64,000 nt of DNA from Devosia sp. 67-54. Lineage in GTDB: Bacteria; Pseudomonadota; Alphaproteobacteria; Rhizobiales; Devosiaceae. Position 1 is the first letter of the stretch; every line of letters starts with the position of its first letter. Shown here in pieces: positions 45,145-54,297 of this stretch. The DNA lies in contig NZ_MKVA01000008.1 in the NCBI RefSeq assembly GCF_001899075.1, positions 186,001-250,000 of the forward strand, in the 5' to 3' direction. A program made the position numbers and the translations under genes. A model generated the notes under the pieces. The model saw nothing but the letters and a program-made list of their open reading frames with translations. It made no database searches and had not been told where the DNA came from.

Positions 45145-46998
45145 CTAAATGAGGTTGGCTCTTTCGAGCTCATCCCTCAGGTAGAAGCATCCTCGAAGTC
45201 CCGGGAATGCCCTCGAGATTTCGTGACGCTCGACCATCGGCTTCACGGTTTTCCAATCCTGGTTCCGCAGGAGCGCCAGGGCTTGCACCGAGATATGAGT
45301 GCGCTCGAAGCTTTCGGCCGAGGCCCAACGGATACGGTATCGCCGGCCGCGCCCCCCGATCTGCACGGCGGCTAACCTGCGTCGCTCCACCAATCCTACC
45401 ACTGCCTCGGACTTGACCTTCCATCGAGCGCATAGGTCCGTGACGCTCACGGTTCCATCCACCGGGGCAGGCCTGACGAATGAGGCGCCGACTTCATCAC
45501 GTTCGGCAACGAGCGCCTCCAGTAGGCGCCCTTGGGGAAGGCGACCCAACCACCCGATATCGCCGTCGAGAATTCGACGAACAAGCTCGATGAATTTCGG
45601 CGCTGATCGCCAAGCTGCGCGACGAATGCTCACCATGCTCGTATCGCGTTGGACGACGGGCGTAGCGTTTCTCGTGAGCATGCCCAAGAGTGCGTCCACG
45701 TCGGATCGCCGGAACGACATCACCACTCCGGGCGCGTCGAATGCCGGCTTCAGAATACCGGCATCGGCCAGGGCCACGAGTTGCTTCTGCGTGGCGCCGA
45801 TCTCGTGGGCGAGCACGGTCACAGAGACCACATCGACGAACTTCGCGAACAACCGCTCGGCATCCTCCGCAGCGATGATCCTGGGACCAGGTGCATCACC
45901 GGCGCGGATGTGCCTGAGGACTCCAGCCAGTGTCGCCACCCTCGTGGCCGTGACCCAATCCACACCATATCGCCGCTCGACGTCGTGCACGGTCAACATC
46001 GGCGGGCTGGAATTGGTGACGCCGAACAGGGTTTCGCCACCCGCTCCTGGAAAGGTCGAGAACGCCTGGCGAGCGACGATGGTCCTCAGTTCATCTCGAT
46101 CCGTGTCATCGCCAAGGCTCTGTTCCAGCCAACCGATGATGTGGCCCAAGGTGCCGGTGATCGTATGGCTGCGCGTAAGCCTCTCCGAAGACTCGACCAT
46201 CAGCCTCTCGAACAGCCGCCGGATCGCGGGCGGACCTTCTGCCAGGATACGGAACCCCTCCTCCCTCGCCAGATAGATCTCGTGCTCGGTCAAATCGGCC
46301 TGGCGCCGCTTCGGCCCGAACAGCGAGACGCGGCCAAACACCAGGGATCCCCCGGCGACGTGATGAAGCCGCATCTTGTCGAGGAGAGGGACATCGGTCG
46401 ACTTTCCCTCCAATCGATCCTGGCAATAACGCTCGCACGCAGACGTCGGGCGGATCCGCGATTGATGCATCAGCCGGTCCAGATCGAGCAGTGCGTCCCC
46501 CACCCGAAGGCCAAAATCGTGGAAGTCGAAACGTGCGGGAAGATCGGACACGATCTCGACCAGACTGCGCGAGTGCCTGTGGCACGTCGCAATCGGCATG
46601 AACTGCCAGACCAAACGCCCATGCACGGCCTGATCGTGGCGCAGATGAGGGTTCTGCGCCATGTCTTCCACCGCACACTCCGGACAGAGACGAAATCGCC
46701 CACGAACGAGGACCGTCCTGGACACGAGCTCATCGCCGAGGCGGTAGTTCCCCCTGTCCAGCCAGACCGGTGACCAACGTCTGAGCTCCCCGAAATCGGC
46801 ACCCGTCACGTCCGCCAATGCCCGGATCGCAGACTCCTCCCCCTTGGCGATGGAGTTGAATGGAATGCCCACATCCTCCCAGAAGATCGTGGATGAGGGC
46901 GCGCGCCAGAGGGTAGCGACCCGGCACGCGAAGCCAGTTCCGGTTTCACCCTCACCGAGATGCAAGGTCTTCTTCAGCGGTTCGATGCTCGGCGTCAC
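45145..46998 (-). CDS. tniQ: TniQ-family target-selection protein
   Basis: A 617-residue TniQ/TnsD-like protein. The N-terminal TniQ domain includes a zinc ribbon: CPEC at 105-108 and a second pair CHRH at 139-142 (C139, H142). TnsD/TniQ proteins bring the transposase to a target through the AAA subunit. The C-terminal ~300 residues hold several HTH-like segments (VTVLAHEIGATQKQLVALAD; VTDLCARWKVKSEAVVGLV), fitting DNA-sequence recognition. It is longer than Tn5053 TniQ (~400) and nearer TnsD in size. It overlaps the tniB stop by four bases (ATGA). Confidence 0.9.
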   Translation of the reverse strand: MTPSIEPLKKTLHLGEGETGTGFACRVATLWRAPSSTIFWEDVGIPFNSIAKGEESAIRALADVTGADFGELRRWSPVWLDRGNYRLGDELVSRTVLVRGRFRLCPECAVEDMAQNPHLRHDQAVHGRLVWQFMPIATCHRHSRSLVEIVSDLPARFDFHDFGLRVGDALLDLDRLMHQSRIRPTSACERYCQDRLEGKSTDVPLLDKMRLHHVAGGSLVFGRVSLFGPKRRQADLTEHEIYLAREEGFRILAEGPPAIRRLFERLMVESSERLTRSHTITGTLGHIIGWLEQSLGDDTDRDELRTIVARQAFSTFPGAGGETLFGVTNSSPPMLTVHDVERRYGVDWVTATRVATLAGVLRHIRAGDAPGPRIIAAEDAERLFAKFVDVVSVTVLAHEIGATQKQLVALADAGILKPAFDAPGVVMSFRRSDVDALLGMLTRNATPVVQRDTSMVSIRRAAWRSAPKFIELVRRILDGDIGWLGRLPQGRLLEALVAERDEVGASFVRPAPVDGTVSVTDLCARWKVKSEAVVGLVERRRLAAVQIGGRGRRYRIRWASAESFERTHISVQALALLRNQDWKTVKPMVERHEISRAFPGLRGCFYLRDELERANLI

Positions 46999-48062
46999 TT
47001 CCTGGACCTCCGGGGCTCATCGACCTTCTCTGCCTTGTCGGTACGCCGCTGATCGGCAGTCTGCGCCATCAGCAACGTAGGATCGATCTGTGGCCAGTCA
47101 TCGGCGTGAAAGGGGTTTGCCTGCAGACGGCATCCCGTCTTCGTCGCATAGGCGTCGACGAAGTCCTTCGCCGTCAACGTGCGATCGGGGCGCAGGGCAG
47201 CTCGAGCAATCGCGAGCCTCGCGAGCCGCAGCACGATGCCGAGCGTATAGTTCGAGGCATGCGTCAGACGCTTGCCGAGGACGAAATCCGAATGGATGGC
47301 AACCGTGACCCCGACATCCTTGCAGTAGAGATCGACAATATCTTTTGCATCCTTTGCGTGGCCGATGGTCATGCTCGCCATGGACATGACGTCGAACCGG
47401 CTCCTGATGGCCGCGCGTTCAGCCGTGTCGTGGTTCAGAGAATCTACAATGCCAGGCAAACCATTCACCACGGTCGGCGTCGACCATTCGACGTTGTCGA
47501 TGATGCTGTGGAGCGTGTTCCAGACGAGGTTCTCGTCCTGCTCGCGCGAGCGGCCGGGAGAGGCGGCGGGGTTGATGGCCCACTGGAACTCGTCGATTGC
47601 CAGGAGGGTGAACTGTTCCTGCTGGAAATGGGCGGCGATCCGAGACGCTGCCACGCCCGGCGGGAGATCGCGATTGGCCGGATAGCCCGCATGCCGCAGC
47701 AGCCCGTTGAGAAATGCACCGACGCTCGCGTTGGGCGTGCACTTGTAGCGAAGAATCTTCTTCTGAATGACCTGGCCATCACCAACCGCTACCGGAGTGA
47801 GGCTCTCGATCGCGGCATCCATGGAATAGGTCTTGCCGTGGAACGTCGGCGCCGTGACGGCAAGACACGTGGTGTGAAGGCGGTTGGACGGCCCCAAGGG
47901 CAAAGAACTGTCCTTTCGGACCGTGACGGATTCGTGCAGCAGGGCGATGCGGTCGACCACCCGCGCGAGATCAGGTGTGGGAAACCTGCGCTGGGCGAGC
48001 TTTTCAATCGTATACGCGAGCAAAGGGTGCTTCTCGTCGAGAACTTCGGGCTCAGTGGTCAT
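46995..48062 (-). CDS. tniB: TniB-like AAA ATPase (TnsC-like regulator)
   Basis: A 355-residue ATPase that would bridge target selector and transposase. The P-loop is VTAPTFHGKTYS (about 70-80; GKT intact, the leading Gly replaced by Ala). Walker B is FTLLAIDEFQW (about 151-161), with the TniB-typical DEFQ. ATG 48062 is preferred over 48095 because GAAGG lies 7 bases upstream. It is 98 bases downstream of tniA. Confidence 0.9.
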   Translation of the reverse strand: MTTEPEVLDEKHPLLAYTIEKLAQRRFPTPDLARVVDRIALLHESVTVRKDSSLPLGPSNRLHTTCLAVTAPTFHGKTYSMDAAIESLTPVAVGDGQVIQKKILRYKCTPNASVGAFLNGLLRHAGYPANRDLPPGVAASRIAAHFQQEQFTLLAIDEFQWAINPAASPGRSREQDENLVWNTLHSIIDNVEWSTPTVVNGLPGIVDSLNHDTAERAAIRSRFDVMSMASMTIGHAKDAKDIVDLYCKDVGVTVAIHSDFVLGKRLTHASNYTLGIVLRLARLAIARAALRPDRTLTAKDFVDAYATKTGCRLQANPFHADDWPQIDPTLLMAQTADQRRTDKAEKVDEPRRSRK

Positions 48063-48160
48063 GAGGAAACCTTCTTCAGGATGCGGGCGGGCCATAAGGC
48101 GTACCCATGTGAGAATGGACAGAAGGCGGGTGCGTGCCTGAAATCGCGCCCGCCGAGAGA

Positions 48161-50353
48161 TCAGTCGTCCTTGGAGACGAGTCCCCAGAGCCCCGCGGGC
48201 TCCTCGTCCTGCGTCGACATCGGGTCCGAGCTCGCGACAGCGGCCGGAAGCGCAGGAGGCTGCTGACCACTGGGCTTCACGACGCGTCCGAGCGTACCGC
48301 CGGTGAAAGACGGGACGGTCTTCCGGGCACGCGGATCGTCGTCGTAGACGATGTTGAGCTTGAGCGATCCCACGAGCTTGATCATCTTGCTCTTCGTGAT
48401 CTGCAGATCGCGGATCTGGGACTCTGCGATGCCCTTGTCGCTCATCGCCTCAAGAGTGCGAATGGCCTTGGCAACAGTCGGCCAGTCGAGTGCCTCCTCG
48501 GCGAGGTAGCGACGCTCGAGCTCACGGTTGTAGGCCATCCATTCGGTCAGCCCGACCCCGTCGAGTTCGGGCGGACCGCCGACCGTGACCCACTCCTTGC
48601 CGAGCAGAACGCTGATCTGCCCGATGTCGAGAGGATCGACCTTGATCTTCACTGTCTGCGGTCCGTGCTGCTGCAGGTAGGCTTCGAGCCGACGGCTGCG
48701 ATAGTACATGACGTTGGCATGCCGGATGCCCCAGCGCCCCAGTTCGCGCTCGACCTCGATGCCGAATGCCATTCGAAGCTGTTCCTTCGACGGAGGCGGC
48801 TTGGCGCCGGTCTCGTTGAACAGCCTGAGGAACTTCCGCCTCGGCTGTTGGGCGAGCGGCGCCTTGGGCTTGGTGAGATGGTGGATGTCGACGGTCCAGA
48901 GGATCAGACCATTGGCGATCGCGTCGACGACCATCGAGGTTCGAACCTGCGGGTCGTAATCGCCCCTTTCGATCAGGTTCGCCCCGGTCTGGCCGGTGAA
49001 CTCCGGCAGATACCCTCTGGCGATGTTGCCGAAATGCCTTTCCTGCCCACCGCGCAAGCGGGTGTGGTCACCTGCGGCCTTGCGCACGTGGCCGATCAGC
49101 GAAACCCCGGCCATCCAGAACTCATGGCCGCGGAACGGCGGGCCGCCATCGGTTTCGAGGCAGTCGAACCCGACGGGGAACAGCCAATCGCTGGTGGCAC
49201 CGGCGTAGCGGGCGATGTCTGTCCGGTCCATGAAGGCCATGCGCTGCGCGCCCATCACGGCGTCGGTGCTCTCGGTCATGCTGAACGACAGGCCGAGAGT
49301 GCAGCCGGTGGCACTGTCGCGCAGCAGCGCAACCCAGATCCGCAGCGGCTTGATGATCTCCTTGACCCGGTCGTCGAGCAGTTGCCAGATGCCGTTCTCC
49401 TTGTACAAGGACATCACCTGCATCTTCCAGCAGTCCATGGTGACGTGCTCGCCCACCCGGGTGTACTTCGGGCCCTCGCCGACGAGAGCCAGCTTCTGGC
49501 GCGCCTCCTTGATGTCGCGGCGCCCGATGACGCGTTCGACCTCTGGCGTTTCCCGGACGATACGCGCGATGGTCTGGGCGCAAGGCAGTGGAAAATCGCC
49601 CTCGCCCCGTTCCTTCATCTCCCACAACGCAGTCTTCACCTTGCGCCTCAGCCCTGCGAAGGTGGGTTCCTTCTCGGTGGCGTATTCCACGGCCACCTGA
49701 TGGACCACCCTGCGCACTTCCGGCGCGATGCGACGACCGCCCTCGGTACAGTTCTCCCAGCCGGGAACGAGGACCATGACGTCCCAATTGGCGGCCTTGA
49801 GCTTGCGCAGGTTGTCCCGAAGCGCGGTGGCGCCGGGAGCATCGATCACTGTCCGCCGGCGGTTCTTCCGGCGCTTCGATTCCTTTTCCGCGTCGACATT
49901 CTTCCGGCGTTCACCGTCGACGTCGACGTGCGCGAGCACGGGTGCCAGCTTCACGATCATCGCCGGATGTTCGGCGTCGATCCACGAGGTCAGCGGATCA
50001 TGGGCAAGGGAAGGTTGCCCCGTCTTGCTGCGGCACTCATCGAGATGTTGCGCCCACGCCAGGTCGACGAGGGCCTGGACCTGGATGTCGACGCTGCACT
50101 CGCCCAGCATTCGGTAACGCGACTTCTTGCCGGCGATGCTGCCACCAGGCAGGAAGTAGCCTTCGACCACCTGCAGGGTACCGTCGTCCTTGCGCTGCGC
50201 CAGTTCGCTTCGTTGCAGATTGCGATCCTCGGCATCGGAATCCACCGACACAAGGATCAAATCGGTGTCGCCCTGGGCAACGACGCGGTAGATCCTGGTG
50301 CCATCGATGATGGCCAGCGGCCCGATCTCAATCGTCTTGGGTCGGAGCTTCAT
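48161..50353 (-). CDS. tniA: TniA-like DDE transposase (TnsB/Mu family)
   Basis: A 730-residue transposase with an RNase-H-like integrase core. The catalytic triad reads D307 (VTMDCWKM), D402 (LETDGGPPF) and E438 (GGQERHFG); the D402-E438 spacing of 35 gives the DD35E signature. The N-terminal ~280 residues hold DNA-binding helices (RRKNRRRTVIDAPGATALRD). A Mu-type C-terminal beta-barrel (QTVKIKVDPLDIGQISVLLG) precedes a helical tail that usually contacts the AAA partner. It overlaps the tnsA-like stop (TGATG), so the two are coupled. Confidence 0.93.
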   Translation of the reverse strand: MKLRPKTIEIGPLAIIDGTRIYRVVAQGDTDLILVSVDSDAEDRNLQRSELAQRKDDGTLQVVEGYFLPGGSIAGKKSRYRMLGECSVDIQVQALVDLAWAQHLDECRSKTGQPSLAHDPLTSWIDAEHPAMIVKLAPVLAHVDVDGERRKNVDAEKESKRRKNRRRTVIDAPGATALRDNLRKLKAANWDVMVLVPGWENCTEGGRRIAPEVRRVVHQVAVEYATEKEPTFAGLRRKVKTALWEMKERGEGDFPLPCAQTIARIVRETPEVERVIGRRDIKEARQKLALVGEGPKYTRVGEHVTMDCWKMQVMSLYKENGIWQLLDDRVKEIIKPLRIWVALLRDSATGCTLGLSFSMTESTDAVMGAQRMAFMDRTDIARYAGATSDWLFPVGFDCLETDGGPPFRGHEFWMAGVSLIGHVRKAAGDHTRLRGGQERHFGNIARGYLPEFTGQTGANLIERGDYDPQVRTSMVVDAIANGLILWTVDIHHLTKPKAPLAQQPRRKFLRLFNETGAKPPPSKEQLRMAFGIEVERELGRWGIRHANVMYYRSRRLEAYLQQHGPQTVKIKVDPLDIGQISVLLGKEWVTVGGPPELDGVGLTEWMAYNRELERRYLAEEALDWPTVAKAIRTLEAMSDKGIAESQIRDLQITKSKMIKLVGSLKLNIVYDDDPRARKTVPSFTGGTLGRVVKPSGQQPPALPAAVASSDPMSTQDEEPAGLWGLVSKDD

Positions 50354-51192
50354 CACGCGGCTCCCTTCGCGGTACGACGCACCATGCAGCGACCATCGAT
50401 ACGGGCCGGCTCGACCAGTTCGAGGATACCGTCGTCAAGCAGACGCACGATCGGGCGGAAGGCGACGCCGCCTCCCCCGTGCCTCGAAGCCAGATCGCCG
50501 ATAGCGATCGGTTCCTCGAGCAGCAGAGCAGCCTCGCGGACCATGTCATCGACATGGGTGCGCGGATCGAAGCGCACCGAGACCAACAGGGTGTTGTTGG
50601 CCGCCAGCCAGGCGGGGAAGTCCTCTTCCGTGAGAACGACGATCTCGGACGCGAAGCCGGAGGGCAGCTGGTCGGCGAGGAGGTGGACACGCGCCCGCAT
50701 ATCCTCGCGCTCGGCACGTTCCTTGTTCTTGGCGAAGATAGCAAACGCATCGCCATCGATCCTTTCCGCCCGGAAATCGAACGTGTGGAGCCGTTCGACG
50801 CCGTCGATATCGATGAAGCGGATGCCGGACGGCTGATCCTGAATATGGGCAATGGTGCGGTCGGCCATCAAAGCCAACACCGCCTTACTCTCGATCGTGC
50901 TCTCCGCCACAAGGACGCGGCTCGTCTTGGGGTCGAGCAGCAGACTGGTGCTCGACTTGGTCGAGACGTGCTGCGCACGAGGCTCGCCCTCCGCATTGAA
51001 GGGCGAGAGGCGACTGGCGCCCGACGGCACCAGGACAGGGACCGCGAGATCGTAGCGGTCAGGCTTGCCGAATTCGATTACTGCCATTTCGGGCAAGGGG
51101 GCCGGAGCGGGCACCTCGGGCACGGGCGGCGGCGGAAAGTGGTCGGAAGGAACCAGGGGGAACGCCTGGCTGGTTTGGGTACTCACGGACAT
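50353..51192 (-). CDS. TnsA-like endonuclease
   Basis: A 279-residue protein in the tnsA position. After a Pro-rich N-terminus and a linker, a TnsA-type nuclease core is visible: ESTIESKAVLAL (candidate E101), the IQDQPSGIRF phrase typical of TnsA, D139 in LHTFDFRAERIDG and K155 in FAKNKERA. This gives a possible E-D-K active site. In Tn7, TnsA cleaves the 5' strands so the element is cut out fully. A later winged-helix-like part (ASRHGGGGVAFRPIVRLLDD) is expected for the TnsA C-terminal domain. It is the first gene of the operon. Confidence 0.72.
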   Translation of the reverse strand: MSVSTQTSQAFPLVPSDHFPPPPVPEVPAPAPLPEMAVIEFGKPDRYDLAVPVLVPSGASRLSPFNAEGEPRAQHVSTKSSTSLLLDPKTSRVLVAESTIESKAVLALMADRTIAHIQDQPSGIRFIDIDGVERLHTFDFRAERIDGDAFAIFAKNKERAEREDMRARVHLLADQLPSGFASEIVVLTEEDFPAWLAANNTLLVSVRFDPRTHVDDMVREAALLLEEPIAIGDLASRHGGGGVAFRPIVRLLDDGILELVEPARIDGRCMVRRTAKGAA

Positions 51193-51731
51193 GACTCCTT
51201 GATCATGCCTGCCGGGAGGTCGGCTTGACTCGCAGGGAGCCCGCCGTCATCCTCGAAAGACATGACGTTCACTCGTTGTGTTTGGTCGCCGTGACCCCAC
51301 CAGGAGAACGGCGACCGGTTCTGATCGCGCTCGGGTCCCTCAGAAGGCCCGGGCGCTTTTCATCGAGCCGCGACAACCGCGTTGGACGATCGGGAAATAG
51401 ATCGGCGCGACCTTGACTGCAAACACCGAGAACGACCTAGTGCATTGTAATAAAACGCATTTCCATCCTCACAGTCGGATGAGTGTCGACGCGACGTCGA
51501 CAGACGAATGCCGGCATGGGCACCAGTGTCGGCACGCCCACAACATTCCACGGAAGCCGAGGGCCTGAGCTTCGTTGGCGTCGAACCGGCTCCGACGCCA
51601 ACCCACCGAAGGACTCCGTTAACGACGTCGATGGATCGCGGATTCCGTGTTCGGTCGCTCCGATGCGATGTCGGCGGGGGCTGGTTCCTTGCTGTCGATA
51701 TTTCGAGAATGGCGCTCCAAAGGAGATCGCC
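51193..51731. promoter_or_regulatory. 539-base divergent control region with inverted repeats
   Basis: No gene is supported. It lies between the leftward tnsA operon and the rightward unknown genes and should hold both promoters. Two structures stand out: TTGGCGTCG-N9-CGACGCCAA (51575-51601), a perfect 9-bp inverted repeat, and GTCGAC-N5-GTCGAC (51485-51501). I could not pick a single convincing promoter or a TnsB-site array. Confidence 0.45.
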
Positions 51732-52097
51732 ATGACCAGAAAAACACCGAAGCCCCGCACCTACGCTGAACTCTATGCCGTGTGGCGTGACGAGGTGGCC
51801 ACCGAACTCGAAGAGGCTCCCGAGGCCTATCGAGAGGACGACAGCAACTCCGATCTCATCGTCCATGATATTGGCAGAAAGGTCATCCCGGAGGATGCCG
51901 ACTTCGCCTGGGCCGCTCGCATCATCGCCAGCAAGCCCGGTCTCGCGACCGAGGTCGTGCACGCCGACGGCGCCACGCTTCGCGGCTTTGCCCTCGCCAC
52001 CATCCGGCAGAAGGTCGTTCGCGACCTGCTTAAGGAATTCGAGCCGGTATTCGATCGGCTGCGCCGCGAGGGCGACCAGCAAGACCCTTCGCCCTGA
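51732..52097 (+). CDS. unrecognised cargo protein A
   Basis: A 121-residue soluble protein with no family I know. It is acidic in the first half (VATELEEAPEAYREDDSNSD), then has IPEDADFAWAARIIASKPG and a helical C-terminus (KVVRDLLKEFEPVFDRLRRE). AGGAGA 6-7 bases before the ATG is a good ribosome site. It is the first gene of a plus-strand pair with the next gene, convergent with the FtsH-like protease, so an adaptor or substrate role for that protease is possible but only inferred. Confidence 0.65.
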   Translation: MTRKTPKPRTYAELYAVWRDEVATELEEAPEAYREDDSNSDLIVHDIGRKVIPEDADFAWAARIIASKPGLATEVVHADGATLRGFALATIRQKVVRDLLKEFEPVFDRLRREGDQQDPSP

Positions 52098-52162
52098 ACA
52101 TCGCTCCATTCACCGACAGGCAAGAATTGACATGCAAGCCTGTCGGCGAATGGGAGGACGTC

Positions 52163-52864
52163 ATGCCAGAGGGCGACGAGAACGATATCGATCGTAGGGG
52201 GGCGCCCTACATTCAGGACCTGCGCATACTTCACTACTACGCGCGTTCGCGTCCGGCCCAAGCGCGGCTGTCAGAGCGTAAGCTGGTGGAGGTGATGGAG
52301 GAGCACGATATCGACTTGACCGTCGACATCGTGGGTGCGGCCTTCGAGCGTCTGGAGTTAGAATACGACGTCGTGATGATGGAGCGCCGCCCCACGAGGG
52401 GGAGGCGCGGCCCAGAAGTTGTCCTCGAAAAGCATGATGAGGACGACCTGGAGCACCCGGAGGACTGGGAGAAGTACGCCGATCCACAGTATTCGTCGCG
52501 GAACAAGGGGCGGCTCACGCTCGACGGGGCACTCTTCGCAGAAGTGGCGTCGCTCGTCGCCGGGTATGAATTCATCGCCAAGGCTGCCACCGCACGGATC
52601 CCGCGCGACGAAGTCGAGTGCGAAGAGGTCGCGACGAAGTCGAGACCCGACCGTGCCGACCGAAAAGCGGTGCTGGGTTGGTTGCGCGTGGAACGTCGAC
52701 GCCTGCAGAGGATCGTGGAAGCCATTCGTTCACCCGATGGATCGGTATTCGACTTGAGGGGCAGGGACGAGATGTCCGGGCTGGACCGCACCACTGCCGA
52801 CGAGAGGATCATGGAATTCGTGGACCTCGGGCCGTTCGAGCAGACCGAGGATCCTGAGCAATAA
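52163..52864 (+). CDS. unrecognised cargo protein B
   Basis: A 233-residue soluble, charged protein. The N-terminal part (LSERKLVEVMEEHDIDLTVD then FERLELEYDVVMMERRPTRG) could be a winged helix; the rest is helical with charged runs. No family recognised. ATG 52163 is chosen because GGGAGG lies just upstream, over TTG 52127. Its stop is only 7 bases from the stop of the convergent FtsH-like gene, so transcripts overlap. Confidence 0.68.
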   Translation: MPEGDENDIDRRGAPYIQDLRILHYYARSRPAQARLSERKLVEVMEEHDIDLTVDIVGAAFERLELEYDVVMMERRPTRGRRGPEVVLEKHDEDDLEHPEDWEKYADPQYSSRNKGRLTLDGALFAEVASLVAGYEFIAKAATARIPRDEVECEEVATKSRPDRADRKAVLGWLRVERRRLQRIVEAIRSPDGSVFDLRGRDEMSGLDRTTADERIMEFVDLGPFEQTEDPEQ

Positions 52865-52871
52865 TGCTGCT

Positions 52872-54281
52872 TCAGGACAGCGTCGGCGGATCGAGCGGGA
52901 ACCGCTCCACGACCTTCTTCACCTGCTCGCCGGTGAGGAAGCGTTTCTCGATCAATGCGTCGGCAACCGCCAGCAGCACACCCTTGTGCCGGCGTAGAAG
53001 GTCCACGGCGCGGTCGTAGAGATCGGCGAGCCCCTTCTCCACCTGGCGCCGCAGCTCGGGATCCACCACCAACAGCTCGTGAGCCCGATCGAACGGTGCC
53101 CTGAAGAGGAGGCTGCCGCCAAGACCCGTAGCCGTGAAGATGCTCGTCATCAGTTGCGTGGCCCGGCCGAGATCGGAATCCGCGGCGCCGCCGGCGCCTT
53201 GGCTCGGCACATCGAGAACGAGCTGTTCAGCGGCGCGCCCAGCCAACAGGGTGACGATCATCGCGTCCAGATGCTCCCGGGTCGAGTACGCGAGCGACCG
53301 CTCATCGAAGGATACGTTGCCCCCGGAGGCTCCGGTCGAAAGGATCGAAACGGTCTTCACCGCGCCCACATCCTGCACCAGCCCCGCGACGACATGGCCG
53401 GCTTCGTGCAGCGCAGTGCGGCGCAGATCTTCCACCGAACGATCGTCCTCGGAAACGATCTGAACCATCAGATCCTCGAGCAGCATCGAGCGTCCGGCAC
53501 GCCGTGCGCGGCGTCGGGCGGCGCGAACCTGCTCCATCACGATGGCTCCGGTCGCCCCTACGTTGGAGCCGATCAGCGCCAATGGACCAAGATCTTCACC
53601 AGTCAGGTCCCCGGCCAGATGGTGCCGCATGATGCGCTCGAGCCCCGCGGCATCCGGAGGGCCGACATAGATTGCGCGTTCGAGGCGACCCGGGCGCAGC
53701 AGCGCAGGATTGATGTCCTCGAGCCTATTGGTGGCACCGATCACGATCACGCCATCCCGGTCCGACATCGCTCCATCGAGCAGCGTGTAGAAATCGAGGA
53801 TTACCGGAAGCCACCAATCGCGACCCCTGTCTCCCAATTTGTCGATATTAGGAAGCGCGTTAATTTCATCTAGAAAGAGAAAGCTTGGCGCTTTACTTCT
53901 CGCCTCTTCAAACACCTTTCTCTGTGCCTTGATTACGCTGTCCAGATAACCGCTGGTCGTCGCGAAGAATTCTCCCATCGACGCGACGACTGTCGGAATG
54001 CCACAGGCCTCCCCCAGCATCTGAGCCAGCAGCGCTTTTCCGGTGCCCGGAGGGCCGAATAGGACGGCCCCACGGTCAACTTGGTCGAGCCCGACGATTC
54101 CGCGACGAACGTCGGCGAGATCATCGCGCAGATCCAGCGCCCATTGCCGCGCAGCACCGTACTCGATCGCATCCTCGAGTCGCGGAAGGCCCTTGGCCCG
54201 CGGACCGGCCTGCAGCTTGGCCGTGATGGCTGCATCGAGACGATCCACCGCCTCCGTCGGCTTGCTCCCTTTGACGATCAT
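52872..54281 (-). CDS. FtsH-like AAA+ zinc metalloprotease without membrane anchor, 5' end probably lost
   Basis: A 469-residue protein with an AAA+ module and M41-like peptidase. Walker A is GPPGTGKA (76-83; the usual Thr after Lys is Ala), Walker B is FLFLDEIN (134-141), and the second region of homology NRLEDINPALLRPGRLER (185-202) holds the Arg fingers. The zinc motif HEAGH is at 292-296 with a third ligand Asp near 370 (GGAADSDLGRA). No transmembrane segment or periplasmic domain precedes it, unlike housekeeping FtsH. The frame stays open upstream (FDEITS before the ATG) into the fused molybdoenzyme DNA, so the native start is probably missing. It is cargo of the transposon. Confidence 0.82.
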   Translation of the reverse strand: MIVKGSKPTEAVDRLDAAITAKLQAGPRAKGLPRLEDAIEYGAARQWALDLRDDLADVRRGIVGLDQVDRGAVLFGPPGTGKALLAQMLGEACGIPTVVASMGEFFATTSGYLDSVIKAQRKVFEEARSKAPSFLFLDEINALPNIDKLGDRGRDWWLPVILDFYTLLDGAMSDRDGVIVIGATNRLEDINPALLRPGRLERAIYVGPPDAAGLERIMRHHLAGDLTGEDLGPLALIGSNVGATGAIVMEQVRAARRRARRAGRSMLLEDLMVQIVSEDDRSVEDLRRTALHEAGHVVAGLVQDVGAVKTVSILSTGASGGNVSFDERSLAYSTREHLDAMIVTLLAGRAAEQLVLDVPSQGAGGAADSDLGRATQLMTSIFTATGLGGSLLFRAPFDRAHELLVVDPELRRQVEKGLADLYDRAVDLLRRHKGVLLAVADALIEKRFLTGEQVKKVVERFPLDPPTLS

Positions 54282-54297
54282 AGAGGTGATCTCGTCG

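Larger units (their letters stand above)
44975..54297 (-). mobile_element. Tn7/Tn5053-like transposon with FtsH-like cargo
   Basis: The element comprises tniQ, tniB, tniA and a tnsA-like gene as a leftward operon, plus two plus-strand unknown genes and an FtsH-like protease gene. The left boundary lies in 44975-45144. The right boundary is at or near 54297, where the sequence abruptly becomes a molybdoenzyme gene. I could not find TGT...ACA termini or a target-site duplication at either edge, so at least one end is probably lost. No resolvase is present, consistent with TnsA-assisted cut-and-paste. Confidence 0.8.
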
